A DNA stretch of 64,000 nucleotides from Klebsiella quasivariicola (GCF_002269255.1 NZ_CP022823.1:4154001-4218000); one strand, 5' to 3'; counted from the stretch's first letter, positions 15,926 to 24,850 are shown. The notes: generated by a model not told the origin, from the sequence alone. A program made the numbers and translations.

Positions 15926-17351
15926 TAATGCCAGTCAGTTAAGCAACTGACTGGCCCTTTCTCAGGGCGGTGGTGTATTTCTGAGGCCTCTCTTTCACCA
16001 CCCTTGGGAAGACCCTTTCCCTCCTTATCGGTAACTTGACTAACTGCCCCATACTTTCAAGATCACGCATCAACTCCGGGATACGACCCGGTGAAGCGCC
16101 CTGCAACGTCATTAGCATCCGCATCACCATCCCGCAGGACTCTGAGAAGCTCAGCTGATTTGGCCAGTATCCTTTCAGTTGCCCTGCCATTTTAATCATC
16201 TGATATCTCACCAGATTATAAGCCAGCAACACGCCCCACAACTCCTGCTCCACAAGCTCCGGCTTTTTACTTCTCAGTGTCAACCTGCTCAGTTGCATCG
16301 TCTGCTTTATCTCCCGGTAACCCAGCTCAATTTCCCAGCGATAGCTATACAGATCCGCCATTTCCCCGCCGGGGTAGCGCATGGCGTCCGTCATCGACGT
16401 CAGCAGATGGCAGACTTTTCCTTTGCGCGTGATGGTCAGCAGGCGGGCTGTCATCTCATTTCCCAGACCCGGCCACTTTTTTCGTGCCTGCGGGCTGGTT
16501 TTCAGCTTCACCAGGTGGTCGCCTTTACCCAGTTTTCTGACCTCTTCGTACTGCGCGCCTTTTTTCAGAGGGATCAGCCAGTGCCGGTGTTCTCCCGCCT
16601 GGTTCCATGCGTTCAGCAGACCCAGTGAGTAATAGCCTTTATCCATTAGCGTCAGGGTGTTATCGCCGGTTTGCTCTATAAGTTTCTCCGCGAGCGCATT
16701 TTCGCTGTCTTTCATCGTGCCGAAGGCTGCTGCCGTCAGCAGATGGCTGGTCAGCTCCATCTGGCAGACCATTTTAACCTGTGGGTAGAGTGCCGGGTTT
16801 CCGCCATGCGTCTGGCGGGGGAAGGCGATATCGTTCTCTGGTGTGTCCGGTGTGCGCCAGAACACACCATCAATGGCCAGCAGGGTCAGGCCGCACCAGT
16901 GTGGATGCGGCGTGGCGTTATGCCAGAGCTGTGCTGTCTGCGAGAATACGCGGCGGACGGCTTCGCTTCCCAGACGCTGACGGGCCTGGATCACCGCGCT
17001 GGGGGCGACGAAGGGACGACTGCCCGGCAGCATGATGTCCAGACGGTTGACGATCTGATGAAGGGGTTCTTTACGTTCAAGCGCCATGCCGACAATGCAC
17101 CAGACCATCATTTCCAGCGGCAGGCGACGCTTGCGCAGGGTGACGGTACCGGCTTCGGCCAGACAGCGGGAAATGAGTTCCGGGTCCAGATAGTCGCCCA
17201 GAGAAGTCAGTGGGTTACGCAGAGAATCGTAACGGGATACCAGATCAAGAGCCTGTCCAATGTGCATAAAAAAATCCGGAAACGGGTGAGCATTTCCGGA
17301 TTCTTACACAGCCACTGGATCGATCAACTGATCCTTAACTGATCGGCATTA
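15926..17351 (-). mobile_element. IS4, complete 1426-bp insertion sequence
   Basis: The element is 1426 bp, exactly the length known for IS4. Its ends are 18-bp imperfect inverted repeats, TAATGCCAGTCAGTTAAG on the left and TAATGCCGATCAGTTAAG (reverse complement) on the right, with 16 of 18 matches. It encodes one 442-residue transposase. The flanks carry a 12-bp duplication CCGCTAAAGCGG, within the 11-13 bp range of IS4, which shows transposition into this site and no later rearrangement. Confidence 0.97.
15939..17267 (-). CDS. insG: IS4 transposase (InsG)
   Basis: The 442-residue DDE transposase is full length and matches E. coli IS4 InsG from MHIGQALDLVSRYDSLRNPL to the LRKGQSVA tail, with scattered substitutions. 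The DDE residues lie in LLAIDGVFWR, LMDKGYYS and the catalytic-Glu motif. The family Y-2-R-3-E-6-K signature is exact in YSYRWEIELGYREIK. No stop or frameshift is seen, so the element may still be active. Confidence 0.97.
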   Translation of the reverse strand: MHIGQALDLVSRYDSLRNPLTSLGDYLDPELISRCLAEAGTVTLRKRRLPLEMMVWCIVGMALERKEPLHQIVNRLDIMLPGSRPFVAPSAVIQARQRLGSEAVRRVFSQTAQLWHNATPHPHWCGLTLLAIDGVFWRTPDTPENDIAFPRQTHGGNPALYPQVKMVCQMELTSHLLTAAAFGTMKDSENALAEKLIEQTGDNTLTLMDKGYYSLGLLNAWNQAGEHRHWLIPLKKGAQYEEVRKLGKGDHLVKLKTSPQARKKWPGLGNEMTARLLTITRKGKVCHLLTSMTDAMRYPGGEMADLYSYRWEIELGYREIKQTMQLSRLTLRSKKPELVEQELWGVLLAYNLVRYQMIKMAGQLKGYWPNQLSFSESCGMVMRMLMTLQGASPGRIPELMRDLESMGQLVKLPIRRERVFPRVVKERPQKYTTALRKGQSVA

Positions 17352-17363
17352 CCGCTAAAGCGG
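17352..17363. repeat. IS4 target-site duplication, right copy
   Basis: CCGCTAAAGCGG directly follows the right IS end and equals the left copy. Confidence 0.95.
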
Positions 17364-17372
17364 GCGTTTTTT
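17352..17372. terminator. right half of the ybcJ/cysS terminator, split by IS4
   Basis: CCGCTAAAGCGGGCG followed by TTTTTT lies five bases after the cysS stop codon. Joined to the left half it rebuilds one perfect hairpin with A and T tracts. After the split a short CCGCT/AGCGG stem remains, so cysS transcripts may now read toward the IS. Confidence 0.8.
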
Positions 17373-17377
17373 ATGGC

Positions 17378-18763
17378 TTACTTCCGGCGCCAGGTGGTGC
17401 CCTGCGGGCCATCCTCCAGCACAATGCCCATCTCGTTAAGACGGTCGCGCGCCGCATCCGCCGCCGCCCAGTCTTTCGCTTTACGCGCGTCCAGGCGCTG
17501 CTGGATAAGCGATTCGATCTCCGCCACTTCCGCGTCGTCAACCTGCGCGCCGCTCTGCAGGAAGGCGTCCGGCTCCTGCTCCAGCAGGCCCAGCACCGCA
17601 GCAAGCTTACGCAGGTGAGCCGCCATGGCATTTGCCGCCGCAGCGTCCTCGGTTTTCAGGCGGTTTACTTCACGCGCCATATCGAACAGCACCGAGTAGG
17701 CTTCCGGGGTGTTGAAGTCGTCGTCCATCGCCTCGATAAAGCGTGCTTCGAAGACTTCGCCCCCCGCCGCGTCGACGGATTTGTCCGTTCCGCGCAGCGC
17801 GGTGTACAGACGCTCCAGCGCCGAACGCGCCTGCTTGAGGTTCTCTTCGCTGTAGTTCAGCTGGCTGCGATAGTGGCCGGACATCAGGAAGTAGCGAATC
17901 GTCTCCGCATCGTAATACTTCAGCACGTCGCGGACGGTAAAGAAGTTGCCCAGCGATTTCGACATCTTCTCGCGATCGACCATCACCATCCCGGAGTGCA
18001 TCCAGTAGTTGACGTACTCGCCGTCGTGGGCGCAGGTGGACTGGGCGATTTCGTTTTCATGGTGCGGGAACATCAGATCCGAACCGCCGCCGTGAATATC
18101 GAAGTGGTTGCCGAGCTGCTTGCAGTTCATCGCCGAGCACTCGATATGCCAGCCCGGACGGCCCGCGCCCCACGGCGACGGCCAGCTCGGCTCGCCCTCT
18201 TTCGACATCTTCCACAGGACGAAGTCCATCGGGTTACGCTTGACGTCAACCACGTCGACGCGCGCCCCCGCCTGCAGCTGGTCGAGATCCTGGCGCGACA
18301 GCAGTCCGTAGTTCGGGTCCGTCGGCACGTCGAACATCACGTCGCCGTTATCTGCCACGTAGGCATGACCTTTGGCGATCAGTTGTTCGGTGATCTCGAT
18401 GATCTCCGCAATATGATGCGTCGCGCGCGGCTCGCTGTCAGGGCGCAGAATATTCAGAGCGTCAAAATCTTTGTGCATTTCGGCAATCATGCGATCGACC
18501 AGCTCGACGAAGCTTTCGCCGTTTTCATTAGCGCGCTTAATGATTTTATCGTCAATATCGGTGATATTGCGCACGTACTTCAGCTTATAGCCGAGAAAAC
18601 GCAGATAGCGCGCCACAACGTCAAAGGAGACGAAGGTCCGGCCATGGCCGATGTGACAGAGATCGTAAACGGTAATACCACACACGTACATGCCGACTTC
18701 CCCGGCATGGATAGGTTTAAATTCCTCTTTCTGGCGCGTCAGTGTATTAAAAATTTTTAACAT
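17378..18763 (-). CDS. cysS: cysteinyl-tRNA synthetase
   Basis: CysS charges tRNA-Cys with cysteine in the cytoplasm. The 461-residue length equals E. coli CysS. The class I signatures HIGH (DLCHIGHGRTF) and KMSKS (REKMSKSLGN) and the zinc-binding YVCGITVYD and ECSAMN elements are present. The start at 18763 gives the family N-terminus MLKIFNTLTRQKEEFKP, so longer upstream frames are rejected. It is divergent from ppiB. Confidence 0.98.
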   Translation of the reverse strand: MLKIFNTLTRQKEEFKPIHAGEVGMYVCGITVYDLCHIGHGRTFVSFDVVARYLRFLGYKLKYVRNITDIDDKIIKRANENGESFVELVDRMIAEMHKDFDALNILRPDSEPRATHHIAEIIEITEQLIAKGHAYVADNGDVMFDVPTDPNYGLLSRQDLDQLQAGARVDVVDVKRNPMDFVLWKMSKEGEPSWPSPWGAGRPGWHIECSAMNCKQLGNHFDIHGGGSDLMFPHHENEIAQSTCAHDGEYVNYWMHSGMVMVDREKMSKSLGNFFTVRDVLKYYDAETIRYFLMSGHYRSQLNYSEENLKQARSALERLYTALRGTDKSVDAAGGEVFEARFIEAMDDDFNTPEAYSVLFDMAREVNRLKTEDAAAANAMAAHLRKLAAVLGLLEQEPDAFLQSGAQVDDAEVAEIESLIQQRLDARKAKDWAAADAARDRLNEMGIVLEDGPQGTTWRRK

Positions 18764-18938
18764 CGAAGATTCCGTGTAGACGTGTGTGGGTAATGAAGTC
18801 TCTATAATACCCATAATTCAGACCGGACGCAGCACACATTGCAAGGTGCATCGACCCCCGCGGTTATGCTATAACACCCCCCTATATCTCACCCGACATC
18901 GGGTGCTGGCACCACACTCATCGGAACAGGATGCAAAA

Positions 18939-19433
18939 ATGGTTACTTTCCACACCAATCATGGCGATATCGTAATCAAAACGTTTGACGACAAAGCGCC
19001 GGAAACAGTTAAAAACTTCCTGGACTACTGCCGCGAAGGTTTCTACGACAACACCATTTTCCACCGTGTTATCAACGGCTTCATGATTCAGGGCGGCGGT
19101 TTTGAACCGGGCATGAAACAAAAAGCCACCAAATCTCCGATTCAAAACGAAGCGAACAACGGCCTGAAAAACACCCGCGGTACGCTGGCAATGGCTCGTA
19201 CTCAGGCGCCGCACTCTGCCACCGCGCAGTTCTTCATCAACGTGGTTGACAACGACTTCCTGAACTTTTCCGGCGAAAGCCTGCAGGGCTGGGGCTACTG
19301 CGTGTTCGCGGAAGTGGTTGAAGGCATGGACGTGGTAGACAAAATCAAAGCGGTTGCCACCGGCCGCAGCGGCATGCACCAGGATGTGCCGAAAGACGAT
19401 GTGATCATCAAAAGCGTCACCGTCAGCGAGTAA
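18939..19433 (+). CDS. ppiB: peptidyl-prolyl cis-trans isomerase B (cytoplasmic cyclophilin)
   Basis: PpiB accelerates proline isomerisation during protein folding. The 164-residue protein has the cyclophilin core: FHRVINGFMIQGG (catalytic Arg), MARTQAPHSATAQFFIN and VFAEVVEGMDVVDKIKAV. The ATG at 18939 gives the E. coli start MVTFHTNHGDIVIKTF; an upstream in-frame Met lacks similarity. The lpxH start follows three bases after the stop, so the two genes are probably one operon. Confidence 0.97.
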   Translation: MVTFHTNHGDIVIKTFDDKAPETVKNFLDYCREGFYDNTIFHRVINGFMIQGGGFEPGMKQKATKSPIQNEANNGLKNTRGTLAMARTQAPHSATAQFFINVVDNDFLNFSGESLQGWGYCVFAEVVEGMDVVDKIKAVATGRSGMHQDVPKDDVIIKSVTVSE

Positions 19434-19436
19434 TTC

Positions 19437-20159
19437 GTGGCGACACTTTTTATTGCAGATTTGCACCTGCAAACAGAAGAACCGGCGATCACCGCCGGTT
19501 TTCTGCGTTTTTTACAGGGCGAAGCCCGCCAGGCGGACGCCCTGTATATCCTTGGCGATCTGTTTGAGGCATGGATCGGCGATGACGATCCCAACCCGCT
19601 GCACCAGCAAATTGCCGCGGCAATCAAAGCCGTCGTCGACGCCGGGGTACCCTGCTACTTCATCCACGGCAACCGCGATTTTCTCGTCGGCCAGCGCTTT
19701 GCCCGCCAGAGCGGGATGATCCTGCTCGCCGAAGAAGAGCGACTGGACCTCTATGGCCGTGAAGTGTTGATTATGCATGGCGACACGCTGTGCACCGATG
19801 ACCCAGGCTATCTGGCGTTTCGCGCCAAAGTCCACACCCCGTGGATCCAGCGTCTGTTCCTGGCCCTGCCGCTGTTTATCCGCCGCCGCATCGCCGCCCG
19901 CATGCGCGCCGACAGCAAAGCCGCCAACAGCAGTAAATCAATGGACATTATGGATGTAAATCCACAGGCGGTAGTTGACGCGATGGAGCGGCATCACGTG
20001 CAGTGGCTGATCCATGGCCATACCCATCGCCCGGCGGTTCATGAACTGCAGGCCAACGGCCAGCCCGCATGGCGCGTGGTACTCGGCGCCTGGCACAGCG
20101 AAGGTTCGATGGTCAAGGTAACGCCGGACGACGTCGAACTCATCCACTTTCCGTTTTAG
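19437..20159 (+). CDS. lpxH: UDP-2,3-diacylglucosamine hydrolase (LpxH)
   Basis: LpxH cleaves UDP-2,3-diacylglucosamine to lipid X in lipid A synthesis at the inner membrane surface. The 240-residue protein is a calcineurin-like metallophosphoesterase with DLHL, GDLFEAWIGDDD, GNRDFLVG, MHGDT and HGHTHRP metal-binding motifs in order. It starts with GTG three bases after ppiB, as in E. coli. Confidence 0.97.
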   Translation: MATLFIADLHLQTEEPAITAGFLRFLQGEARQADALYILGDLFEAWIGDDDPNPLHQQIAAAIKAVVDAGVPCYFIHGNRDFLVGQRFARQSGMILLAEEERLDLYGREVLIMHGDTLCTDDPGYLAFRAKVHTPWIQRLFLALPLFIRRRIAARMRADSKAANSSKSMDIMDVNPQAVVDAMERHHVQWLIHGHTHRPAVHELQANGQPAWRVVLGAWHSEGSMVKVTPDDVELIHFPF

Positions 20160-20266
20160 TTCCCCCGCAAGCACAATTCCGAAATCGTCCCTCACCTGGG
20201 CGAAGATGCGCACTTCCCCCCGCCCTGCATGCTAGTCTTCCACAACGTCACTCTCAAGGAACGAGC

Positions 20267-20605
20267 ATGAGCAGGAAAAAGTGGAGTCAGCCGCTGATGT
20301 GGGGAACGATCATCGCGATCCTCAATCCATTAGGGGTAAGTTATATCGCCTTAGTCGGCGTCGCTATTGGCAACACGCTGACATTTGTCTGGTGTGCGCT
20401 GCTGGCGTGGGCTATGTATTTCTATGCCATTTATTTGCTCTGCACCCGCCCCCACGATAGCCGGCTGGTACAAATCTATTTACTGATAATGGGTGCCCTG
20501 ATGCTCCCCTGGGGGTTAGTGCTGCTCATCACCTGCATCATGACTGAGATAAAGGCTAATAACCAGCGCTCGCCATCACCGCCGGGCGAGACAAAAGACG
20601 GCTAA
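20267..20605 (+). CDS. hypothetical small inner membrane protein
   Basis: The 112-residue product has a basic N-terminus (MSRKKWSQPLM) and three predicted membrane segments: about residues 10-30, 33-55 and 70-92. The C-terminus is hydrophilic (SPSPPGETKDG). AAGGAACGAGC lies just before the ATG. A longer reading from within lpxH is frame overlap. No family is recognised. The gene is inserted between lpxH and purE. Confidence 0.72.
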   Translation: MSRKKWSQPLMWGTIIAILNPLGVSYIALVGVAIGNTLTFVWCALLAWAMYFYAIYLLCTRPHDSRLVQIYLLIMGALMLPWGLVLLITCIMTEIKANNQRSPSPPGETKDG

Positions 20606-20613
20606 CCATGCGC

Positions 20614-20629
20614 ACGCAACCGTTTTCCT
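20614..20629 (+). promoter_or_regulatory. PurR operator of purEK
   Basis: ACGCAACCGTTTTCCT matches the 16-bp PurR consensus ACGCAAACGTTTTCNT. A TATTCT -10 element at 20646-20651 places the operator over the -35 region of the purE promoter, as in E. coli, so purines should repress the operon. Confidence 0.92.
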
Positions 20630-20701
20630 TGCTAGCAGTTCATGCTATTCTCTGTGGCCTCTAAAGCAGTGTGAAACACACCCACAGGAGTTTTAAGACG
20701 C

Positions 20702-21211
20702 ATGTCTTCCCGCAATAATTCGGCGCGTATCGCCATCGTGATGGGGTCCAAAAGCGACTGGGCTACCATGCAATTTACCGCAGAAATCCTGGATGCCCTG
20801 AACGTTCCGTATCATGTCGAAGTGGTCTCTGCCCACCGCACGCCCGATAAGCTCTTCAGCTTTGCTGAAAGCGCCGAAAGCCACGGTTATCAGGTGATTA
20901 TTGCAGGGGCAGGCGGCGCGGCGCATCTGCCGGGCATGATTGCGGCGAAAACCCTGGTGCCGGTGCTCGGCGTACCGGTACAGAGCGCGGCCTTAAGCGG
21001 TGTCGACAGCCTCTACTCCATTGTACAGATGCCGCGCGGCATTCCGGTCGGCACCCTGGCTATCGGCAAAGCCGGCGCCGCAAACGCAGGCCTGCTCGCC
21101 GCGCAGATCCTTGCCCAGCACGATGCTGAACTGCACCAGCGCCTGAGCGCCTGGCGTCAGGCGCAAACCGATGAAGTGCTGGATAACCCGGACCCGCGGG
21201 GTGCGGCATGA
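20702..21211 (+). CDS. purE: N5-carboxyaminoimidazole ribonucleotide mutase
   Basis: PurE converts N5-CAIR to CAIR in purine synthesis. The 169-residue class I protein has GSKSDWATM, VVSAHRTPD (catalytic His) and GAGGAAHLPGM. CAGGAG precedes the start. It overlaps purK by four bases (ATGA), so the two proteins are made together. Confidence 0.98.
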   Translation: MSSRNNSARIAIVMGSKSDWATMQFTAEILDALNVPYHVEVVSAHRTPDKLFSFAESAESHGYQVIIAGAGGAAHLPGMIAAKTLVPVLGVPVQSAALSGVDSLYSIVQMPRGIPVGTLAIGKAGAANAGLLAAQILAQHDAELHQRLSAWRQAQTDEVLDNPDPRGAA

Positions 21212-22275
21212 AACAGGTATGCGTGCTCGGTAACGGCCAGTTAGGCCGTATGCTGCGTCAGGCCGGCGAGCCGCTGGGCATCGCCGTCTGGCCGGTGGGG
21301 CTGGAAGCCGACCCGGAAGCGGTGCCGTTCCAGCAGAGCGTCATCACGGCAGAAATTGAACGCTGGCCGGAAACCGCCCTCACCCGCGAGCTGGCCCGCC
21401 ACCCGGCGTTCGTCAACCGCGATGTCTTCCCGATTATCGCCGACCGCCTGACGCAAAAGCAGCTGTTCGACAAACTTGGCCTGGCCACTGCCCCGTGGCA
21501 GCTGCTGGCGGATAAAAGCGAGTGGCCGGCGGTGTTTGCCCGTCTCGGCGAACTGGCGATCGTTAAGCGTCGCGTCGGCGGCTATGACGGCCGCGGCCAG
21601 TGGCGTCTGCGCGCTGACGAAACCGCGCAACTGCCCGATGACAACTACGGCGAATGCATTGTCGAGCAGGGAATTAACTTCTCCGGCGAGGTATCGCTGG
21701 TGGGCGCCCGCGCTCATGACGGTAGCACCGTCTTCTACCCGCTGACCCGCAACCTGCATCAGGACGGTATTCTGCGCGCCAGCGTGGCCTTCCCGCAGGC
21801 CAATGCCCGCCAGCAGGCGCAGGCGGAAAGCATGCTGACGGCGATCATGAACGAGCTGAATTACGTCGGCGTGATGGCGATGGAGTGCTTCGTTACCGCC
21901 GAGGGGCTGCTGATCAACGAGCTGGCGCCGCGGGTGCACAACAGCGGCCACTGGACGCAGAACGGCGCGTCTATCAGCCAGTTCGAGCTGCATCTGCGGG
22001 CGATTACCGGCCTGCCGCTGCCGCCGCCGGTGGTCAACAGCCCGTCGGTGATGATCAACCTGATCGGCACCGATCTCAACTACGACTGGCTGAAACTGCC
22101 GCTGGTGCACCTGCACTGGTACGATAAAGAGGTGCGTCCGGGTCGCAAAGTCGGCCACCTGAATCTCACCGACAGCGATACCGATCGCCTGAGCGCCACC
22201 CTGGAGGCGATCAAACCGCTGCTGCCGCCGGAGTACACCAGCGGTCTGTTCTGGGCGCAATCGCAGCTCAGCTAA
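21208..22275 (+). CDS. purK: N5-carboxyaminoimidazole ribonucleotide synthase
   Basis: PurK carboxylates AIR with bicarbonate and ATP to N5-CAIR, the substrate of PurE. The 355-residue ATP-grasp enzyme shows VLGNGQLGRMLRQAG at the N-terminus, VKRRVGGYDGRGQW in the ATP-binding part and INELAPRVHNSGHWTQNGAS near the active site. It overlaps the end of purE. Confidence 0.98.
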   Translation: MKQVCVLGNGQLGRMLRQAGEPLGIAVWPVGLEADPEAVPFQQSVITAEIERWPETALTRELARHPAFVNRDVFPIIADRLTQKQLFDKLGLATAPWQLLADKSEWPAVFARLGELAIVKRRVGGYDGRGQWRLRADETAQLPDDNYGECIVEQGINFSGEVSLVGARAHDGSTVFYPLTRNLHQDGILRASVAFPQANARQQAQAESMLTAIMNELNYVGVMAMECFVTAEGLLINELAPRVHNSGHWTQNGASISQFELHLRAITGLPLPPPVVNSPSVMINLIGTDLNYDWLKLPLVHLHWYDKEVRPGRKVGHLNLTDSDTDRLSATLEAIKPLLPPEYTSGLFWAQSQLS

Positions 22276-22282
22276 GCTCTTC

Positions 22283-22317
22283 GTGCCGGGGATTTGATCT
22301 ATCCCCTTCCCCGGCAC
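22283..22317 (+). terminator. hairpin after purK
   Basis: GTGCCGGGG and CCCCGGCAC form a perfect 9-bp stem seven bases after the purK stop. The T tract is poor, so it may be a weak terminator or a REP-like hairpin. Confidence 0.5.
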
Positions 22318-22386
22318 ACCTTGAGGCGCGTACAATCCCCCCCTTGCTGTAAAGCCCATTTCTGTTTTGACCTCAGAGGATACCCC

Positions 22387-23463
22387 ATGACCAATGGGAC
22401 GGATTATCGCGCCATTCTCGCCAGCGATACGCCACTGATTGACGTACGCGCCCCGGTGGAATTTAGCCAAAGCGCGATGCCGGCGGCGATCAACCTGCCG
22501 CTGATGAATGATGAAGAACGCGCCGCGGTCGGCACCTGCTATAAGCGTCAGGGGCCGGAAGCGGCGCTGGCGCTCGGCCATTCGCTGGTCCAGGGTGACC
22601 TGCGCGCCAGCCGTACTCAGGCGTGGCTGGAAGCATGCGCCCGTTACCCGCACGGTTATCTGTGCTGCGCCCGCGGCGGCCAGCGCTCGCATATCGTCCA
22701 GCAGTGGCTGAAAGAAGCTGGCGTGGATTACCCCCTGATCGTCGGCGGCTATAAAGCGCTACGCCAGGCAGCGATCCAGGCCACCGACGAACTGGTGCAG
22801 CGCCCGATCGTGCTGATTGGCGGCTGTACCGGTAATGGCAAAACTCAGCTGGTCTGCTCGCGCCCGGACGGTATCGATCTGGAAGGTCACGCCCACCACC
22901 GCGGCTCTTCGTTTGGCCGCACGCTGCAGCCGCAGCACCCGCAGGCCACCTTTGAAAACCATCTGGCGGTCAGCCTGCTCAAAAAAGCCGAACAGCAGAC
23001 TCGCTGGGTGCTGGAGGATGAAGGCCATATGATCGGCGCCAATCATCTGCCGGAATGCCTGCGTATCCGCATGGCGCAGTCACCGCTGGCGGTGGTGGAG
23101 GATCCGTTTGAGGTTCGCCTCGAACGGTTACGTGAAGAGTATTTCGATCGCATGTATCGCGACTTTATCGCCGCGTATGGCGAAGAGGAAGGCTGGCTGA
23201 CGTATGCTGAGTATCTGCATCACGGCCTGTTTGCTATTCGCCGCCGCCTGGGGTTGCAGCGTTTTGCCCAGTTGACTGAACGCCTCGATGAGGCGCTGGT
23301 GGTGCAGCAGCGTACCGCCAGCACCGAGGCGCACTTCGCCTGGCTGGTGCCGCTGCTGGAAGAATACTACGACCCGATGTATCGCTATCAGCTAGGGAAA
23401 AAAGCCGGCAAGATCCTGTTTCGCGGTAGCTGGCAGGAGGTTGCCGCCTGGCTGGCGCAGTAA
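22387..23463 (+). CDS. selU: tRNA 2-selenouridine synthase (SelU/MnmH)
   Basis: SelU replaces sulfur by selenium in the wobble 2-thiouridine of tRNA-Lys, -Glu and -Gln by way of a geranylated intermediate. The 358-residue protein starts MTNGTDYRAILASDTPLIDV, a rhodanese domain whose catalytic Cys is in LCCARGGQRSHI (about residue 97-98). A P-loop GGCTGNGKTQLV follows at about residue 145. The start at 22387 follows GAGGATACCCC; the upstream in-frame Met has no homology. It probably uses selenophosphate from SelD elsewhere. Confidence 0.95.
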   Translation: MTNGTDYRAILASDTPLIDVRAPVEFSQSAMPAAINLPLMNDEERAAVGTCYKRQGPEAALALGHSLVQGDLRASRTQAWLEACARYPHGYLCCARGGQRSHIVQQWLKEAGVDYPLIVGGYKALRQAAIQATDELVQRPIVLIGGCTGNGKTQLVCSRPDGIDLEGHAHHRGSSFGRTLQPQHPQATFENHLAVSLLKKAEQQTRWVLEDEGHMIGANHLPECLRIRMAQSPLAVVEDPFEVRLERLREEYFDRMYRDFIAAYGEEEGWLTYAEYLHHGLFAIRRRLGLQRFAQLTERLDEALVVQQRTASTEAHFAWLVPLLEEYYDPMYRYQLGKKAGKILFRGSWQEVAAWLAQ

Positions 23464-23479
23464 TCGCATGCGCTATTGT

Positions 23480-23560
23480 CCCGGCTTGCGGCGTAAACGC
23501 CTTAGCCGGGCCAACGGTCGGCGCGATTTGTAGCCCCGGTAAGCGCAGCGCGACCGGGGA
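23480..23560. repeat. REP/BIME-type pair of palindromes
   Basis: Two imperfect palindromes lie at 23480-23510 (CCCGGC...GCCGGG) and 23530-23560 (GTAGCCCCGGTAAGCGCAGC then CGACCGGGG). They are typical enterobacterial REP units between converging genes. Related units recur at 30314-30392 and 37990-38060. Confidence 0.85.
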
Positions 23561-23571
23561 GTTATGACCGC

Positions 23572-24717
23572 TTAGAAGTCGTAGCGCAGACGCACCAGGT
23601 TCATATCGCCCAGGTTGTCGGTGCTGGAGGTAAACACGTGTTCATAGTCAACGCGGAAGCCGTAATCCAGCTGGAAGCTAATCCCCAGACCGTTATCGAT
23701 ACGCTGGTAGTTGCGGCCATTCACGTATTCCAGGCGGTCGCCCATAAAGTACGGCTGAATAGATTTAACAGCGTATTGGTTGATCGGGAATTTATAGCCC
23801 GCAAAATATTCAATCCCCCAGGCATCACCGGCAAAGTAATTATGCACATCGGTTTTCTTGGTGGTGAGGAAGTTCTGATACCAGCCGCCGCCGAAGGAGA
23901 AGGTCCAGTTATCCGGCGTCCAGCTCAGCGCGGTACCCACGATATTCTGGTCATAGGTTTTGCTGTCGGCGCTTGACGGGTCGCGCATTTCGGCGCGAGT
24001 GTAGTTCCACGCGGTACCCCAGGTCAGATCCTTCATGATGTGGTAATCCGCACCAATCGAGCCGCCGCCTTTACGCTTATAGCGCAGGCCATTACCCGGC
24101 AAATATTCGCTGTCTTCGAACAGGTAAGAACCGTAGAGATCAACATCGCCGACGGTTTTCTTATATTTCAGCATCGCGCGCGAACGATAAGAACCATCAT
24201 AATCGCCGTTAATCCCGTTGCCCGGTGCCTGGGCAATCATATCGTAGTCCCAGATATCGGTTTTCGCGCCGACCACATCGTAATAAATACTGTTCTGCTT
24301 ACCGTAGGTTAATGTCCCCCAGGTATCGCTCTTCAGGCCGGTATACAGCATACGACGGCTGGTATTATTCGCGCCTTCCGCATAGTGATTATCCCAGTCG
24401 AACAGCGCCGGAATATTCACGCCCAGTTCGTAGTAGCTTATCCAGCTAATATCATCAAACAGATAGTAATCTGCTGCGAAGCGGAAACGGGTGCCGCCGT
24501 CGAAACCGTTACGTTTGTAGGAACCTTTATCGCCATCGCCGGTCATCATATTGAACTGCGGACGAATACTGCCGCCAACGGTAAAGTTTAGGCGACTTAG
24601 CGGGTCCCCTGCCTGCGGGTCTTGTTTCAACAGCGTGATTTCGGCGTGAGAAGCAAATGAAGCGAGTGCCAGTGTTGCGCCGATCGAGACCGCCAGCGCT
24701 TTTATTTTATGTGCCAT
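23572..24717 (-). CDS. outer membrane porin of the general Gram-negative porin superfamily
   Basis: The 381-residue protein has a signal peptide (ending FASHA) and a 16-strand-like beta-barrel. Strand-like aromatic-rich repeats occur throughout (FRFAADYYLFDD, WGTLTYGKQN, YKKTVGDVDLYGSYLFED). The C-terminus LVRLRYDF gives the aromatic beta signal read by BamA. AGGAAAAAGC precedes the start at 24717; eight upstream residues were excluded. It is neither clearly OmpC/OmpF nor an oligogalacturonate porin, so the substrate is unknown. Two identical 16-bp repeats upstream suggest a dedicated regulator. Confidence 0.8.
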   Translation of the reverse strand: MAHKIKALAVSIGATLALASFASHAEITLLKQDPQAGDPLSRLNFTVGGSIRPQFNMMTGDGDKGSYKRNGFDGGTRFRFAADYYLFDDISWISYYELGVNIPALFDWDNHYAEGANNTSRRMLYTGLKSDTWGTLTYGKQNSIYYDVVGAKTDIWDYDMIAQAPGNGINGDYDGSYRSRAMLKYKKTVGDVDLYGSYLFEDSEYLPGNGLRYKRKGGGSIGADYHIMKDLTWGTAWNYTRAEMRDPSSADSKTYDQNIVGTALSWTPDNWTFSFGGGWYQNFLTTKKTDVHNYFAGDAWGIEYFAGYKFPINQYAVKSIQPYFMGDRLEYVNGRNYQRIDNGLGISFQLDYGFRVDYEHVFTSSTDNLGDMNLVRLRYDF

Positions 24718-24803
24718 GCTTTTTCCTTGAGTAATAAGCAACCTTATATTTGCAAGGGCATATTACCTGCGAAATTTGATGGCGTGTTGGCGGTTTTTTA
24801 ATG

Positions 24804-24850
24804 TTTTGTGCGCTTAAAAATCAATGAATTATCATTTTGTGCGCTTAAAA
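24804..24850. promoter_or_regulatory. two identical 16-bp operator-like repeats upstream of the porin
   Basis: TTTTGTGCGCTTAAAA occurs at 24804-24819 and 24835-24850, with start positions 31 bp apart, about three helical turns. Each copy is a near palindrome around GCGC (TTTT..GCGC..AAAA). They lie 87-133 bp upstream of the porin start, consistent with a dimeric repressor or activator site pair. Confidence 0.55.

Noticed and set aside
21241..22692. 483-residue open frame antisense to purK and selU
   Set aside because: It spans two well-supported genes on the other strand and shows the Arg/His-rich composition of a shadow frame.
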